Assembly: GCA_913047795.1 (NCBI GenBank) | Contig: CAJWTS010000026.1 | Location: 1-48,148 of the forward strand | Length of the DNA: 48,148 nucleotides | Reading direction: 5' to 3' | Origin: an uncultured Verrucomicrobiota bacterium | Lineage (GTDB): Bacteria; Verrucomicrobiota; Kiritimatiellia; CAJWTS01 | In this document: piece by piece, positions 18,193 to 27,283 of the stretch | How the letters are laid out: each line of letters starts with the position of its first letter | How positions within the stretch are numbered: the first letter of the stretch is position 1 | The notes under the pieces: generated by a model | What the model was told of the DNA's origin: nothing | The model's input: the letters and a program-made list of their open reading frames with translations, nothing else | Database searches by the model: none | Position numbers and translations under genes: made by a program

Positions 18193-19415
18193 CAGGTTTC
18201 TCCGTCTGAGAAGAGGATTTCGGCAATGCGTGCCAGGATCTGTTTGCCGCGCTCGTTGGCGTGGATACCGTCGCGCAGATACCACTCGTTCGGTTTGCCG
18301 CACCCGGCAAGGTATTCTTCCCATACCTGGCGAGAGTTAAAAATGGAAATCCTTTCCGTGTTGGCGACGGTCTGCATGCGTTGGCAGAAGTACGCGGCCT
18401 GGCGCAGTGTGGTGGCGCGGAGATGTGCCGCATTCTGAAAGTAGGTCCGGGCATCTTTGATGCTGAGGGCCGCCAGTCGCGAGTCGGGCAGAGAAATCGC
18501 GCCGGTCATTGCCAGGAAGTCGGGGTCGATCGATGCGCGAACCTGCTTCATGACGTCGAGGATGGACGGAATATCGGAGTAGCCAAGATTCATGAAAACC
18601 ACCAGGTCCGGCGCATGGTCGACCACGTATGCCTGCACGCGGTTGTCGCGTCGATAGTAGCGGGCGCCGGTTGAGCCGCGAACGGAAGGTGTGAGGGGAA
18701 CGGTCGCGCCGCGATATTGACGTTCCACCAGGAGCTGGAAGTGAGAATTGCAGAAATCGTTAGCGATGCTGTCGCCAAGGAACAGCACACGAACTTCCTT
18801 TCCGGCCCGCAGTTTACGTCTGGTGCGCGAAAGGTGTTTCCAGCGGTCAGCGGGTGGTGTGAAGTCCACTGGCGGAAGGGTTTTGTAAAGCCGATCCATC
18901 CCGCGTCGCACGTCGTTGCGTGTCGCGTTCCACACCGAAATATTGCGCATCTGTAGCTCGCCGTCGATGGCTTCCAGGTTAACCGTTGCATGGCGACTCA
19001 AGGGCCGTGCCATGAAGTAGAGGTCGTTGGCGATCCAGTCTTCTGAGGGGTCAATGCCTGTATAGTTGTCAGCATCCATCTCGGCGCCGGCCTCGTCGAA
19101 GCAGCGTGCCGTGGCGTAGGCGTCGGAGTGACTGCGCGTCTCGTACGTGAATCGATAGAAGGACTGGGACTCGACCACAAACCGGGGGCTTGTCCAGCGC
19201 CCCCAGGACAGCGTGTAGACGCCCCCTTCGCCGTGTTCGCCCCGATAGGCCCTGTGATCCTGTGCGATACCCTGCCAGTTATCGAAGTCTTTTCCTGATA
19301 GCATGATGGCTTTTTTGGGCGGGGCGTTTTTCGGAGCCGTGGGCGGTTCGGACTTACGTGCGCAACCTGCGCACAGAACCATGATGAGCAGGATCCAGTG
19401 GTTTGTTCTGATCAT
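18192..19415 (-). CDS. SGNH/GDSL-type esterase lipoprotein
   Basis: A lipobox (LCAGC, Cys18) after a hydrophobic leader predicts a lipid-anchored envelope protein of 407 residues. An N-terminal beta-rich domain (about 40-165) precedes the SGNH hydrolase domain. Block I is LFLGDSIAND with Ser216; block V is RDGIHANERG with Asp382 and His385. The block III Asn of the canonical GxND motif is replaced: the segment reads NLGYSD near residue 277. Such enzymes remove acyl groups from carbohydrates or lipids. It is the first gene of the operon with the isomerase-like gene. No Shine-Dalgarno is obvious before the ATG at 19415; the gene is divergent from the propeller protein gene at 19716. Confidence 0.78.
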   Translation of the reverse strand: MIRTNHWILLIMVLCAGCARKSEPPTAPKNAPPKKAIMLSGKDFDNWQGIAQDHRAYRGEHGEGGVYTLSWGRWTSPRFVVESQSFYRFTYETRSHSDAYATARCFDEAGAEMDADNYTGIDPSEDWIANDLYFMARPLSRHATVNLEAIDGELQMRNISVWNATRNDVRRGMDRLYKTLPPVDFTPPADRWKHLSRTRRKLRAGKEVRVLFLGDSIANDFCNSHFQLLVERQYRGATVPLTPSVRGSTGARYYRRDNRVQAYVVDHAPDLVVFMNLGYSDIPSILDVMKQVRASIDPDFLAMTGAISLPDSRLAALSIKDARTYFQNAAHLRATTLRQAAYFCQRMQTVANTERISIFNSRQVWEEYLAGCGKPNEWYLRDGIHANERGKQILARIAEILFSDGET

Positions 19416-19715
19416 TAAGATGCCAAAAATTGGAGCATAGCGTACTTAACGGGGGAGAAAAGGACGAATCACGTTCGTGTGCGAACTGCCGATACAGCGT
19501 TTGGGCGATAACCCATTTCCATGGGGGAATGGCGGAGCAGGAGCCGGACGGGGTCCATGTGCAATTGGGTGTTGATGACGCAGGTCCATTACAGGAAAGG
19601 GAGCACCAGCTCGTTCTTCAGCAGTACGAACTGTGCCTGCGGTGGGGCTATCGTAATGGAGAGAAGCGCAGCTCTCTGCTTTCTCTTCCGGTTCGTCTGT
19701 TCTATCCTCAGTCGC
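19416..19715. other. Divergent intergenic region
   Basis: This 300-bp gap separates the minus-strand esterase operon from the plus-strand propeller gene and must hold both promoters. I could not single out a convincing -35/-10 pair on either strand. Open frames run through it, but their translations show no family resemblance, so I treat it as non-coding. Confidence 0.4.
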
Positions 19716-22700
19716 ATGAATTTGCGTCCGAGCAGGATCGGGATTTGCGCGTTAGCCGCCATGTTCCTGACGCCCATTGTCGCAGCCGTACCGATCAAGT
19801 TTTCCATGCGGGAGGACGGGTATGTCTCGATGATCATCCGTGATGCGGATGGGGTCGTGGTGCGGCAGCCGTTGACCTGCCATTTCTACAAGAAGGGCAG
19901 ACACAAGGTTGAGTGGGGCGGGCGCCGCAACCCGATCGAGGATCAGCCGGGCGAGGCGCTGCCGGTCGGCGAATACTCGTGGCAGGCGATCTGGCACAAG
20001 GGCATCGGCCTTCGGTTGAGAGGCTGGGCCTATCACGGGCCGAGCGATCCCTGGGATGTCAGCCCGACCTCGTACTGGGGCGGCGACCATGGCCAACCCG
20101 TAGCGGCGGAGGCGGACGAGGAGAACGTCTATCTCGGCTGGAGCGGCGCCGAGGCGGGCAAGGCGTTGATCTGCATGGGGCCGGACGATAACGTCAAGTG
20201 GGCCGCGGGCTTTCATTTTAACAGCGCCGGGCTGATCGCGGCGGACGGTGATTACGTCTTCTACGTGAGCGGCGATGTCGTGAAGCGCGTCTGGCGCAAG
20301 GACGGCACGCCGGCGAACTGGCCCGGCACGAAGTCGGGCACCATCACGGTCAACGCCCTGCTCGGCGATCCGACCGGCGAGAAGGGCATGCCGTCATCGC
20401 TCAGTAACTCAGCCGAGGGCATGGCGGCGCATAACGGCAAGCTCTATATCTCGTCGTCCGTCTGGAGCCTGCACATGCATCACATCGGCGACTGGCGCAT
20501 TTTCCTGACCAACGTGCGCAAGGGCGGTGAACTGGCCGATGCGCTCTGGCGCAGCCTGGACAGCAAGAGCAAGGAACGCATCGACAAGTGGCTGGCGGGT
20601 AACGAGAGCGAGGAGAAGGGGCTGGGCAAGCCGGCCTACTGGATCCCGGACGTGCGTGACATGGTGTTGCAAGCCCTGCGCGCGCTGCTTTTCAATGCTG
20701 GCGGGAGCGGCGCGATCGGCATGCGCGTCGACGAACGCACGGCGCATAACCGCCTGGCGCTGCACGAAGCGTTTCCGGACGACATCGTCAAGGCGCAGGG
20801 CAATTTTATCGCCGTGATCGACATCGCGACGGGCGCGTTGATCAAGACGATCAAGATGAAGGCGCCGGGCCGTCTCGAGGTCGCGCGCGACGACCTGCTC
20901 TACGTGTTCACGCAGCGCGACCGATTGACGGCGCTCAATCCCCAGACCGAGGAAAGCCACGTGGTGCTGATCGACCAGCGCAACTACGGCGATATCGACA
21001 TCGACGCCGAGGGCGAGATTTACATCAGCTACGGCGCGCCGCATTACCAGATCTTCGTCTACAGCCCGGAAGGCGAGGTGCTGCGCAAGCTGGGCCGACG
21101 TGGTGGACGCATTCGCTTCGGTCCCTGGAAGCCGGACGGCATGAGCGTCGTCTACGGCCTGGCCGTGGACTCCAAGGGGCGCGTCTGGGCGGCGGAGAAC
21201 GACGCCACGCCGAAGCGCATGAGCGTCTGGGACGGCAAGACGGGCGCGTTCGTGAATGAGTTTCTTGGACCCACGCATTACGGCGCGAGCGGGGCCGCGA
21301 TCAACCCGCTCGACCCCAACCTCATGATCGGCGAAGGCTGCGAGTTCCGGATCGACCCCGAGACCGGCCGCGCGACGTTCGTGGGCATTGCGGTGCACGA
21401 AATCCCGTTTGGAGCGGCGCGCTATTGTGTCGCGAACGATGGACGGCTCTACCTGGCCGGGACCTTCAAGCGTGGGCGCGCGCGACAGATCAGCATCTGG
21501 GAGCGGACCGGCGACGCGACGTACAAATATCGCGCCGTGATCCGGGGCGACCCGGGCCGCAAGCGTACCGTCTTCTGGTCGGACATCAATGGCGACCAGG
21601 CGGCGCAGCGTTCCGAGATTTATTCCTATCCGGCCGTGCTCGAGATCGGGGGCTATGAAAACTGGTCGTTGAACCTGAACACCGATCTGAGTTTCTACGG
21701 CGCCGACAGAGCGGCGGGTAAGAGCTATCGCATTCGCGTTTCCGGCTTCACTTCCTGTGGCGCGCCGCGCTACGAGGTTGACGACCCGCAGGTCCTGCCG
21801 AAGTTGACCGCGCCGCTGCCGTCTCCGGATAACAAGCTGGTTGCGTCCTGCGACTACGACAAGCGCTTCCGCTGTTACGACGTCGAATCGGGCAAGTTGC
21901 TCTGGACTTATCCGAACGCCTATCACGGTGTGCACGGCTCGCATTATGCGCCGGGTCCGGCGCCGGGCTTCATTCGCGGCGCCTTCGGGTTTATAGGCAA
22001 TGCGACCCTGCCCGAACCGGTGGGTGCGATCTGGGCGATCAACTCCAATGTTGGCGAGTGGCATCTGTTGACGCGCGACGGATACTATCTCTCGCCGTTG
22101 TTCCAGACCGATGAGGACAAGCAGAAGTGGCCCGAGAAAGCCGAGCCGGGCGCCGTGATGGACAACGCGCCGGCCGGGCTTGGCGGTGAAGATTTTGGTG
22201 GATCGTTAATCCAGGGCGTGGACGGGAAGATCTATGCCCAGGCCGGCAAACTGGCGGTTTGGAATCTCGAAGTGGTGGGCCTCGACACCGTGAAGAAACT
22301 GGGTGAGGGAAGGCTCCGGTTGAAGGAGGTCGCGGCGGCTATCGTGAAATCGGTGGTGCCACCGGTTGAACTTCCGGGATTCGAGATCACGGCCAGGAAA
22401 CTGACGGCGACGTTCGGCAAGAAGCTCAGTGACGACCTTCCCGGCGCGCAGCGCGTGCCGTACTCTCGCTCGGGCAGTGGCGGGATCGAGTCGACGATCG
22501 GGTGGGACAAGAAGAACCTGTACCTTGGCTGGCAGGTTGAGGATACGACGCCGTGGGTCAACGCGGCCGGCGATCCTTTCTATATGTATACGTCGGGCGA
22601 TACGGTTGATTTCCAGATGATGACCGGCTGGAACGCTACCCGCATCTCGATCGGTAACTTCCGCGGCGAACCGATAGCGGTCCTGTACAGCGCGAAGGGA

Positions 22701-23042
22701 AATTCTCGAGTGCGCACGGTGGGTCATGCGTTTCGATCAGGCACGGTCGAGCGCTACTTCATGGCGCATGTGGCGCTGATCGAAGCCGCCAGGATCCATG
22801 TCGTGAAAACCGGGCAGGGCTACATCCTCGAGGCCGCGATTCCGTGGAAAGGGCTGATGATGTCGGCACCGGCGGGAAAGACCATCGCCGGCGACTTTGG
22901 TGTCACGTTCAGTGGACGGAACGGTCAGGATGCCGTGCGGCGCGTGTACTGGAGCAACAAGGGGACGGGGATTGTGAATGACGACGTGGCGGAGTTGCGG
23001 ATGGATCCGGAGAAATGGGGACTGATCCGGTTTGTAAAGTAG
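19716..23042 (+). CDS. Large secreted beta-propeller protein with FlgD-like and CBM9-like domains
   Basis: The ATG at 19716 opens a signal peptide (MNLRPSRIGICALAAMFLTP, cleavage near VAA-VP); upstream in-frame codons do not look like coding sequence. The 1108-residue protein starts with a FlgD-type Ig-like domain (REDGYVSMIIRDADGVVVR, then KVEWGG and GEYSW), followed by a long NHL/SMP30-like propeller (about 110-820) and a C-terminal CBM9-like sandwich (about 880-1108; GWDKKNLYLGWQVED, ending PEKWGLIRF). The same order and the same ending (DRWGYVKF) recur in the 1777-residue protein at 27284-32617, so the two are paralogues. An extracellular sugar-binding or scaffold role is inferred. It is convergent with the PhyH3/alpha-galactosidase operon. 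Confidence 0.75.
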   Translation: MNLRPSRIGICALAAMFLTPIVAAVPIKFSMREDGYVSMIIRDADGVVVRQPLTCHFYKKGRHKVEWGGRRNPIEDQPGEALPVGEYSWQAIWHKGIGLRLRGWAYHGPSDPWDVSPTSYWGGDHGQPVAAEADEENVYLGWSGAEAGKALICMGPDDNVKWAAGFHFNSAGLIAADGDYVFYVSGDVVKRVWRKDGTPANWPGTKSGTITVNALLGDPTGEKGMPSSLSNSAEGMAAHNGKLYISSSVWSLHMHHIGDWRIFLTNVRKGGELADALWRSLDSKSKERIDKWLAGNESEEKGLGKPAYWIPDVRDMVLQALRALLFNAGGSGAIGMRVDERTAHNRLALHEAFPDDIVKAQGNFIAVIDIATGALIKTIKMKAPGRLEVARDDLLYVFTQRDRLTALNPQTEESHVVLIDQRNYGDIDIDAEGEIYISYGAPHYQIFVYSPEGEVLRKLGRRGGRIRFGPWKPDGMSVVYGLAVDSKGRVWAAENDATPKRMSVWDGKTGAFVNEFLGPTHYGASGAAINPLDPNLMIGEGCEFRIDPETGRATFVGIAVHEIPFGAARYCVANDGRLYLAGTFKRGRARQISIWERTGDATYKYRAVIRGDPGRKRTVFWSDINGDQAAQRSEIYSYPAVLEIGGYENWSLNLNTDLSFYGADRAAGKSYRIRVSGFTSCGAPRYEVDDPQVLPKLTAPLPSPDNKLVASCDYDKRFRCYDVESGKLLWTYPNAYHGVHGSHYAPGPAPGFIRGAFGFIGNATLPEPVGAIWAINSNVGEWHLLTRDGYYLSPLFQTDEDKQKWPEKAEPGAVMDNAPAGLGGEDFGGSLIQGVDGKIYAQAGKLAVWNLEVVGLDTVKKLGEGRLRLKEVAAAIVKSVVPPVELPGFEITARKLTATFGKKLSDDLPGAQRVPYSRSGSGGIESTIGWDKKNLYLGWQVEDTTPWVNAAGDPFYMYTSGDTVDFQMMTGWNATRISIGNFRGEPIAVLYSAKGNSRVRTVGHAFRSGTVERYFMAHVALIEAARIHVVKTGQGYILEAAIPWKGLMMSAPAGKTIAGDFGVTFSGRNGQDAVRRVYWSNKGTGIVNDDVAELRMDPEKWGLIRFVK

Positions 23043-23195
23043 CATGAGATGAACGGATCGTTAACCGGCGGAGAGTCGACGAACCTCGAGGTATGAATGG
23101 CGACGCGGGTCGTTGCCGCTAAGCACCGTCGCCGCATGAGCCTGTCCTGTGTTGCCCCGCTGTGCGAGAAATGCGGTACCTGTCTTTGTGTAGAC

Positions 23196-23933
23196 TCAAT
23201 AGAGATCCGCTGCGCGGGCCTGTTCGCCCAGCAGGGTACGCAGGGCGGGGGTGGCTCGATCCCAGACTTCCTGGCGGACGAGCTTGAGGTGGTCCTGTTG
23301 AGGCGGCATCCATCGCCGGCAGTAGAAGCAGAGCAACGCGACGCGTGCCTCGTCCGTCCTGTTCTCGCCGCTGCCGTGCCAAATGCGGCCGTTCACGATG
23401 ATGACATCGCCCTTCTTCGCCTCGACCTGTTGTGTGTCGGAATAGCGTTCCTTGTGCTTGGGTCCGTGGTCCCGCCTGTGACTCCTGTCAATCACGACCG
23501 TTCCGCCATTCTCGATCGTGAAGTCCGTCAGCAGGTAGACACTGTTGGAACAGAACGTCCAATCGGGCAAGGGGACGGGCATATCACCCATGGGATAGTC
23601 AATATGCAGTGAGGACGGTGGTGATCCCGGCCCGATGATGTTCGCCGAGTAGCTGCTCAGTAGAAAGCCCCAGTCGAGCATGTGCCTGTGGAAGGCGAGG
23701 ATGCGTTCAATCTGTACCGTCTCTTCGAAGATCTCACCCTTGTTAACCAGGTTCCAGACGCGCTGTGATTTGCCGTCGAGATAGATGCTCGCGTCATCCT
23801 TGAGTTTCTCCCGGTCTTCGGCGGCCAGCGCAAGTGCGCGCTCACGCATCTCATCCGCCTGCTCCGAGGAGAAGACCCCGGGTAGAACGACGTAACCATG
23901 CTCTTCAAGGTGCGCGTTTTCTTCTTCAGTCAT
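23196..23933 (-). CDS. PhyH family protein 3
   Basis: The start is the ATG at 23933, preceded on the minus strand by GCGGAGACCAACA, a good ribosome-binding site; a further upstream start would add an unconserved 12 residues. The 245-residue product carries His110 and Asp112 (SLHIDYP), distal His186 (GRIWHGSGEN) and Arg192/Arg198, hence an Fe(II)/2-oxoglutarate oxygenase. It lies 82 bp downstream of the alpha-galactosidase gene on the same strand and is probably co-expressed with it. The substrate is unknown; a sugar-derived small molecule is a guess from context. Confidence 0.84.
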   Translation of the reverse strand: MTEEENAHLEEHGYVVLPGVFSSEQADEMRERALALAAEDREKLKDDASIYLDGKSQRVWNLVNKGEIFEETVQIERILAFHRHMLDWGFLLSSYSANIIGPGSPPSSLHIDYPMGDMPVPLPDWTFCSNSVYLLTDFTIENGGTVVIDRSHRRDHGPKHKERYSDTQQVEAKKGDVIIVNGRIWHGSGENRTDEARVALLCFYCRRWMPPQQDHLKLVRQEVWDRATPALRTLLGEQARAADLY

Positions 23934-24015
23934 TGTTGGTCTCCGCTTCTGTCCATCCGGACGAAGCACCCCTTGCTTTCAGGTCTTCAAGATAGAACAT
24001 GGTTTAGGTCAGCGT

Positions 24016-26082
24016 TTAGCTCTGCCTTACGCTGTACAGGCCGGCACCGGGCGTCCTCGGAAAACCGCAGGATATTTCTGCGCGCATCCCGATGTCCATC
24101 AATTCTCGACCGTTCGCCTGCACGGGATCCGAATCGCCGTCGGGAGAGTGGCGCGTGACAGTATATTGCTGATCCGCATCGAGTTCTCGCAATCGAAAGA
24201 GTCGGGCTCCTCTCCCATCGTGCAGATGGTGCACCGCAATCAAGCTGTCGGTCGTGGCGGGGTCCTGTAGTTGTAGTGCCGTCCATCCGGTCCGTGTGCC
24301 GATCGGGCAGGGCGGCGTCAGTAGATGTGCGACTGAGCGGCGGATATGGGCGCGCCATGATTTGTGGAATGCAATGTACCAGCGCAGCCGGACCCGCAGC
24401 TCCTCGCCGAGACTTGCCGGGTCGCCCGTGAGACCCATGATGCCGGGCACGGCCGCGCAGGCCGCGTAGTCCAGCGGAAGCTTCTCGGATACCTCCCAGG
24501 TTGCGTTGCCCGGTACCACGATACTCTCGGCGCTGTCTTCCTCTGTCTTGTTCAATTCGGCGACAGTCGACCCGATCGATCGCACGCCGATCCATCGCGT
24601 CAGGCGGCCGGGCGGAATTCGAAGCAATGTGCCCTGTGCGATCTGGACGAGTTCTGTCGGATGAATCGAGTCGCTCGGAAAATGTCCATCGCAGAGCTTG
24701 AGCGACTCGAGATCGAGACGCATCGCCCCGCTGGCGCAGCCCTCGATGAACGTGTCCGGACAGCGTACGCGGATCTCATCCCAGGTGCGGCGCAGGACCT
24801 CGAAGTAGCCGGCGAGTTCCTTGCCACGTTCATCGCGACCGAGGTCAAAGTTTAAGTCGACCTTGAGCCAGGCCAGCTTATAGGTCTCGATCACGCGACA
24901 CATCTCGTCGCGAAACCATGCCGCCGCATCCGGGTTCTCGAGATCGATCCGTTGGCGACCCGCCGCTTTGCCGCAGAACCACTCCGGATGTTCCTGTCTT
25001 ATCGGTGCAGCAAGCACCGCGCCCTCCGGTTCGACCCATAACCCAAAGCCGAGTCCCGCCGCGCGCACCTCGTCGCCGAACGCCTTGAGTTGGCCATGAA
25101 ACGCGCTGACATCCCGTTCGTGCCAGTCGCCAATGATTTGCGTGGTATCGGTGACGCCGCGTCCGTACCAGCCGTCGTCGATGACGAACACTTCGCAGCC
25201 GAGGTCTGCCGCCGCGGCGAGTTGCGCGCGCAGGCGTTCAGGATCGACGATCGCGAACAAGTCGAACCATGTGTTGTAGACCACGGGTGGCGCGGGGAAC
25301 GTGGCGCCCAGAAACGCCTCGGCGTAGGCATGCAGGCTCGGGGCTCCCGCTTCCGGTCGTCCGCCGGGAAGATCCTGAACGAGGATTTCGGGTAGTTCCA
25401 GCGCGTCGCCGGGCGCGAGCTTGTGAAACAGTTCACGCGCGGAGAGTCCGAGCTCGAGCACGGTCGTGAACGGTACCGCATGAATTTGCGCCGTCCAGTT
25501 GGCGTTGGGCAGGATGTGGAACGCCAGGCCGGAAGATGCGCCCACTTCGCGCAGGCAGAAATACGGTGCGCTGCCATTGGTGAAACGCCCCGGCATGCTG
25601 CCGAGCGTTAGCGTGGCGGCGTGCTGCGGGAGCCAGCGCCCTTGCGACTCCATGCACCAGCGGCTGTCCTGAACATAGATCTCGTACTGAGCGGGCTGAA
25701 AAGTGAACCGACTCAGGCAGCGGCGGATAATCGTGTCGGCCCTGCCCTGGTTCACTAGGCGATCGCGTCGCGAAACGATGCCGGTTGCATGACAGATCTT
25801 CCAGTGGCTTTCGAGACGAAGCGCACCGTCGCGTGCGGACCACGCAAGGCGTGCTGCGTCGTCGTCGTACGCGGCTTCAAGCAGTGTAAAGGCGTCACCT
25901 TCGAAAATTGTATCATCGGCATGGATCGTGGCTGGTCCGCGCGCGCGGGGCTCGGACGATTCGTTGCCGTCGGCTCCGCAGAGATGCCGGAAAAGCCGTT
26001 GCGGCCAGGCGCGGCCGTCACGGGTCTCAAATGCAATCGTGGCGCCGTCGGTCCGGCCGAGTATGTGCGTTTCGTTTTGCAT
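24016..26082 (-). CDS. GH36-type alpha-galactosidase (melibiase-like)
   Basis: ATG at 26082 gives 688 residues, the usual size of GH36 enzymes. The open frame upstream of it is not credible coding. An N-terminal beta-sandwich (1-260) is followed by the TIM barrel. The nucleophile is Asp409 in WLKVDLNFD and the acid/base is Asp471 in FPSDSIHP; the GCASG motif at about 448-452 and VIDDGWYGRG near 300 also fit the family. It should hydrolyse alpha-galactosides or closely related alpha-glycosides. No signal peptide is present, so a cytoplasmic location is expected, acting on imported oligosaccharides. It leads an operon with PhyH3 and is divergent from the alpha/beta hydrolase gene. Confidence 0.85.
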   Translation of the reverse strand: MQNETHILGRTDGATIAFETRDGRAWPQRLFRHLCGADGNESSEPRARGPATIHADDTIFEGDAFTLLEAAYDDDAARLAWSARDGALRLESHWKICHATGIVSRRDRLVNQGRADTIIRRCLSRFTFQPAQYEIYVQDSRWCMESQGRWLPQHAATLTLGSMPGRFTNGSAPYFCLREVGASSGLAFHILPNANWTAQIHAVPFTTVLELGLSARELFHKLAPGDALELPEILVQDLPGGRPEAGAPSLHAYAEAFLGATFPAPPVVYNTWFDLFAIVDPERLRAQLAAAADLGCEVFVIDDGWYGRGVTDTTQIIGDWHERDVSAFHGQLKAFGDEVRAAGLGFGLWVEPEGAVLAAPIRQEHPEWFCGKAAGRQRIDLENPDAAAWFRDEMCRVIETYKLAWLKVDLNFDLGRDERGKELAGYFEVLRRTWDEIRVRCPDTFIEGCASGAMRLDLESLKLCDGHFPSDSIHPTELVQIAQGTLLRIPPGRLTRWIGVRSIGSTVAELNKTEEDSAESIVVPGNATWEVSEKLPLDYAACAAVPGIMGLTGDPASLGEELRVRLRWYIAFHKSWRAHIRRSVAHLLTPPCPIGTRTGWTALQLQDPATTDSLIAVHHLHDGRGARLFRLRELDADQQYTVTRHSPDGDSDPVQANGRELMDIGMRAEISCGFPRTPGAGLYSVRQS

Positions 26083-26147
26083 GAATCGATGCCCTCGAAA
26101 AAACGGCCTTGCCGTCCCGAAACATTCAGCTTTCCCCGACGTATGTG

Positions 26148-26177
26148 GTTGTGTCAAGCATACGCGTGGCAGATACT
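26148..26177 (+). promoter_or_regulatory. Possible sigma70-type promoter
   Basis: TTGTGT (26148-26153) and GATACT (26172-26177) are 18 bp apart, upstream of the strong ribosome-binding site at 26197-26205. They could drive the small ORF and the hydrolase gene. The match is by eye only. Confidence 0.35.
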
Positions 26178-26210
26178 GCACACGATCGAACGAACCAGGA
26201 GGAGAGTGAG

Positions 26211-26300
26211 ATGGAATCTGTCGCCCCGGCCATGAACGGAACCCTGATGCGGGCCTTGAATGGAATGCAAACCTGGTTGATGGCGGCGCGTGAGGGGTAA
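26211..26300 (+). CDS. Small ORF with strong ribosome-binding site (29 residues)
   Basis: AGGAGGAGAG ends about 5 bases before the ATG at 26211, the best Shine-Dalgarno in this area. The product is 29 residues with no recognisable family, Met-rich (MESVAPAMNGTLMRALNGMQ at its start), ending at TAA 26298-26300, 16 bp before the hydrolase start at 26317. It could be a leader peptide that couples translation to the hydrolase, a true small protein, or the remnant of a lost gene start. Only the ribosome-binding site and position argue for it. Confidence 0.4.
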   Translation: MESVAPAMNGTLMRALNGMQTWLMAAREG

Positions 26301-26316
26301 TACGCGGATCTCTCCC

Positions 26317-27183
26317 ATGCAGACGTACACGTTCAAGGAGGTAGACGGCCTCGAGTTGCAGGCGGATGTTCATCTGCCTGATCACGTGGACGGGCCATTG
26401 GCGACGGTTGTGTCGCTTCACGGTGGCGCGTTGATCATGGGGTCGCGGCGTGATTTCGATGGCGGGCTGGTCGACAAACTGGTGGAAGCCGGAATCGCGG
26501 TTGTTTCGCCCGACTACCGTCTCGCGCCGGAGACGAAACTTCCGGGAATATGGATGGATGTCGCGGCCTCGTTTCGCTGGGTCCGTGAGGAGGGGCCGGC
26601 CCTGTGGGGCGCCGATCCGGATCGAATCGGTGTGCATGGCGTTTCGGCGGGCGGTTACCTGGCGCTGCTGGCGGGATGCAGGATTGAACCGGCGCTTGGT
26701 GTGGTTGGTTCCTATGCGGGCTACGGTGACATCACGGCCGCCTGGTATGCGGAGCCCAGCGAATGGTATTGCAGCCGGGATCCCATTCCTGAAGCGACGG
26801 CGCGCGCCGCCGTGGGGCAGGGTGTGCCGGTCGATGGCCAGTGCGCGCGAGCTTCGTATTACTGCTATCTCAGGCAGAACGGTCTTTGGCCGGAGCAGGT
26901 CGGCGGAAGCGCGGATCTGGAAGGCTACTGTCCGCTACGTATTGCTACATCGAGTTTTCCGCCGGCGGTCCTGTTTCACGGTGCGGTGGACCACGATGTG
27001 CCTTACGAGCAGTCGGCAGCGTTCGTGACCCGGTTGGAGGAACGTGGGGTTGAACACAGGTTTTTACCGCTGGAGGGTGTCGACCATGTGTTCTCGGGCG
27101 CGAGCGATGTGGACGCCGAACGCGTACGTGAGGAGACGGCGGCGTTTATGATTGAGCGCCTGGGCTCGACGTCCGCCGCTTAG
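26317..27183 (+). CDS. Alpha/beta hydrolase, HSL-type esterase
   Basis: The 288-residue protein has the HGGA oxyanion-hole motif of the hormone-sensitive-lipase group (residues 35-38), nucleophile Ser110 in GVSAGG, Asp225 in GAVDHDVP and His257 in GVDHVFSG: a complete catalytic triad. It has no signal peptide. Such esterases cleave short-chain or aryl esters; a role in removing acyl groups from imported sugars would suit the neighbouring alpha-galactosidase, but this is inference. The ATG at 26317 lacks its own good ribosome-binding site and may rely on the small ORF just upstream. The gene is convergent with the 1777-residue protein gene. Confidence 0.82.
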   Translation: MQTYTFKEVDGLELQADVHLPDHVDGPLATVVSLHGGALIMGSRRDFDGGLVDKLVEAGIAVVSPDYRLAPETKLPGIWMDVAASFRWVREEGPALWGADPDRIGVHGVSAGGYLALLAGCRIEPALGVVGSYAGYGDITAAWYAEPSEWYCSRDPIPEATARAAVGQGVPVDGQCARASYYCYLRQNGLWPEQVGGSADLEGYCPLRIATSSFPPAVLFHGAVDHDVPYEQSAAFVTRLEERGVEHRFLPLEGVDHVFSGASDVDAERVREETAAFMIERLGSTSAA

Positions 27184-27283
27184 TATCCGCCTTCGCCCCA
27201 TTCGCTTGAGCGCGGATCGTGGCTGCGGCGGACAGGGCGGCAGTTACGTCCCCGGGTAAGGCCGGCTCCCGCAGCTTTCGGGC

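Noticed and set aside
19430..19843. A plus-strand frame across the divergent intergenic region, 19430-19843
   Set aside because: No family resemblance, and it runs out of frame into the start of the propeller gene.
20409..22064. A 551-codon minus-strand open frame opposite the propeller protein at 19716-23042
   Set aside because: Rich in Arg, His and Asp with no motif; the plus-strand frame has clear domains, so this is a shadow.
7594..23933. The PhyH genes as part of a natural-product gene cluster
   Set aside because: No polyketide synthase, peptide synthetase, terpene cyclase with active-site motif or tailoring set is nearby; the toroid lacks DxDD.
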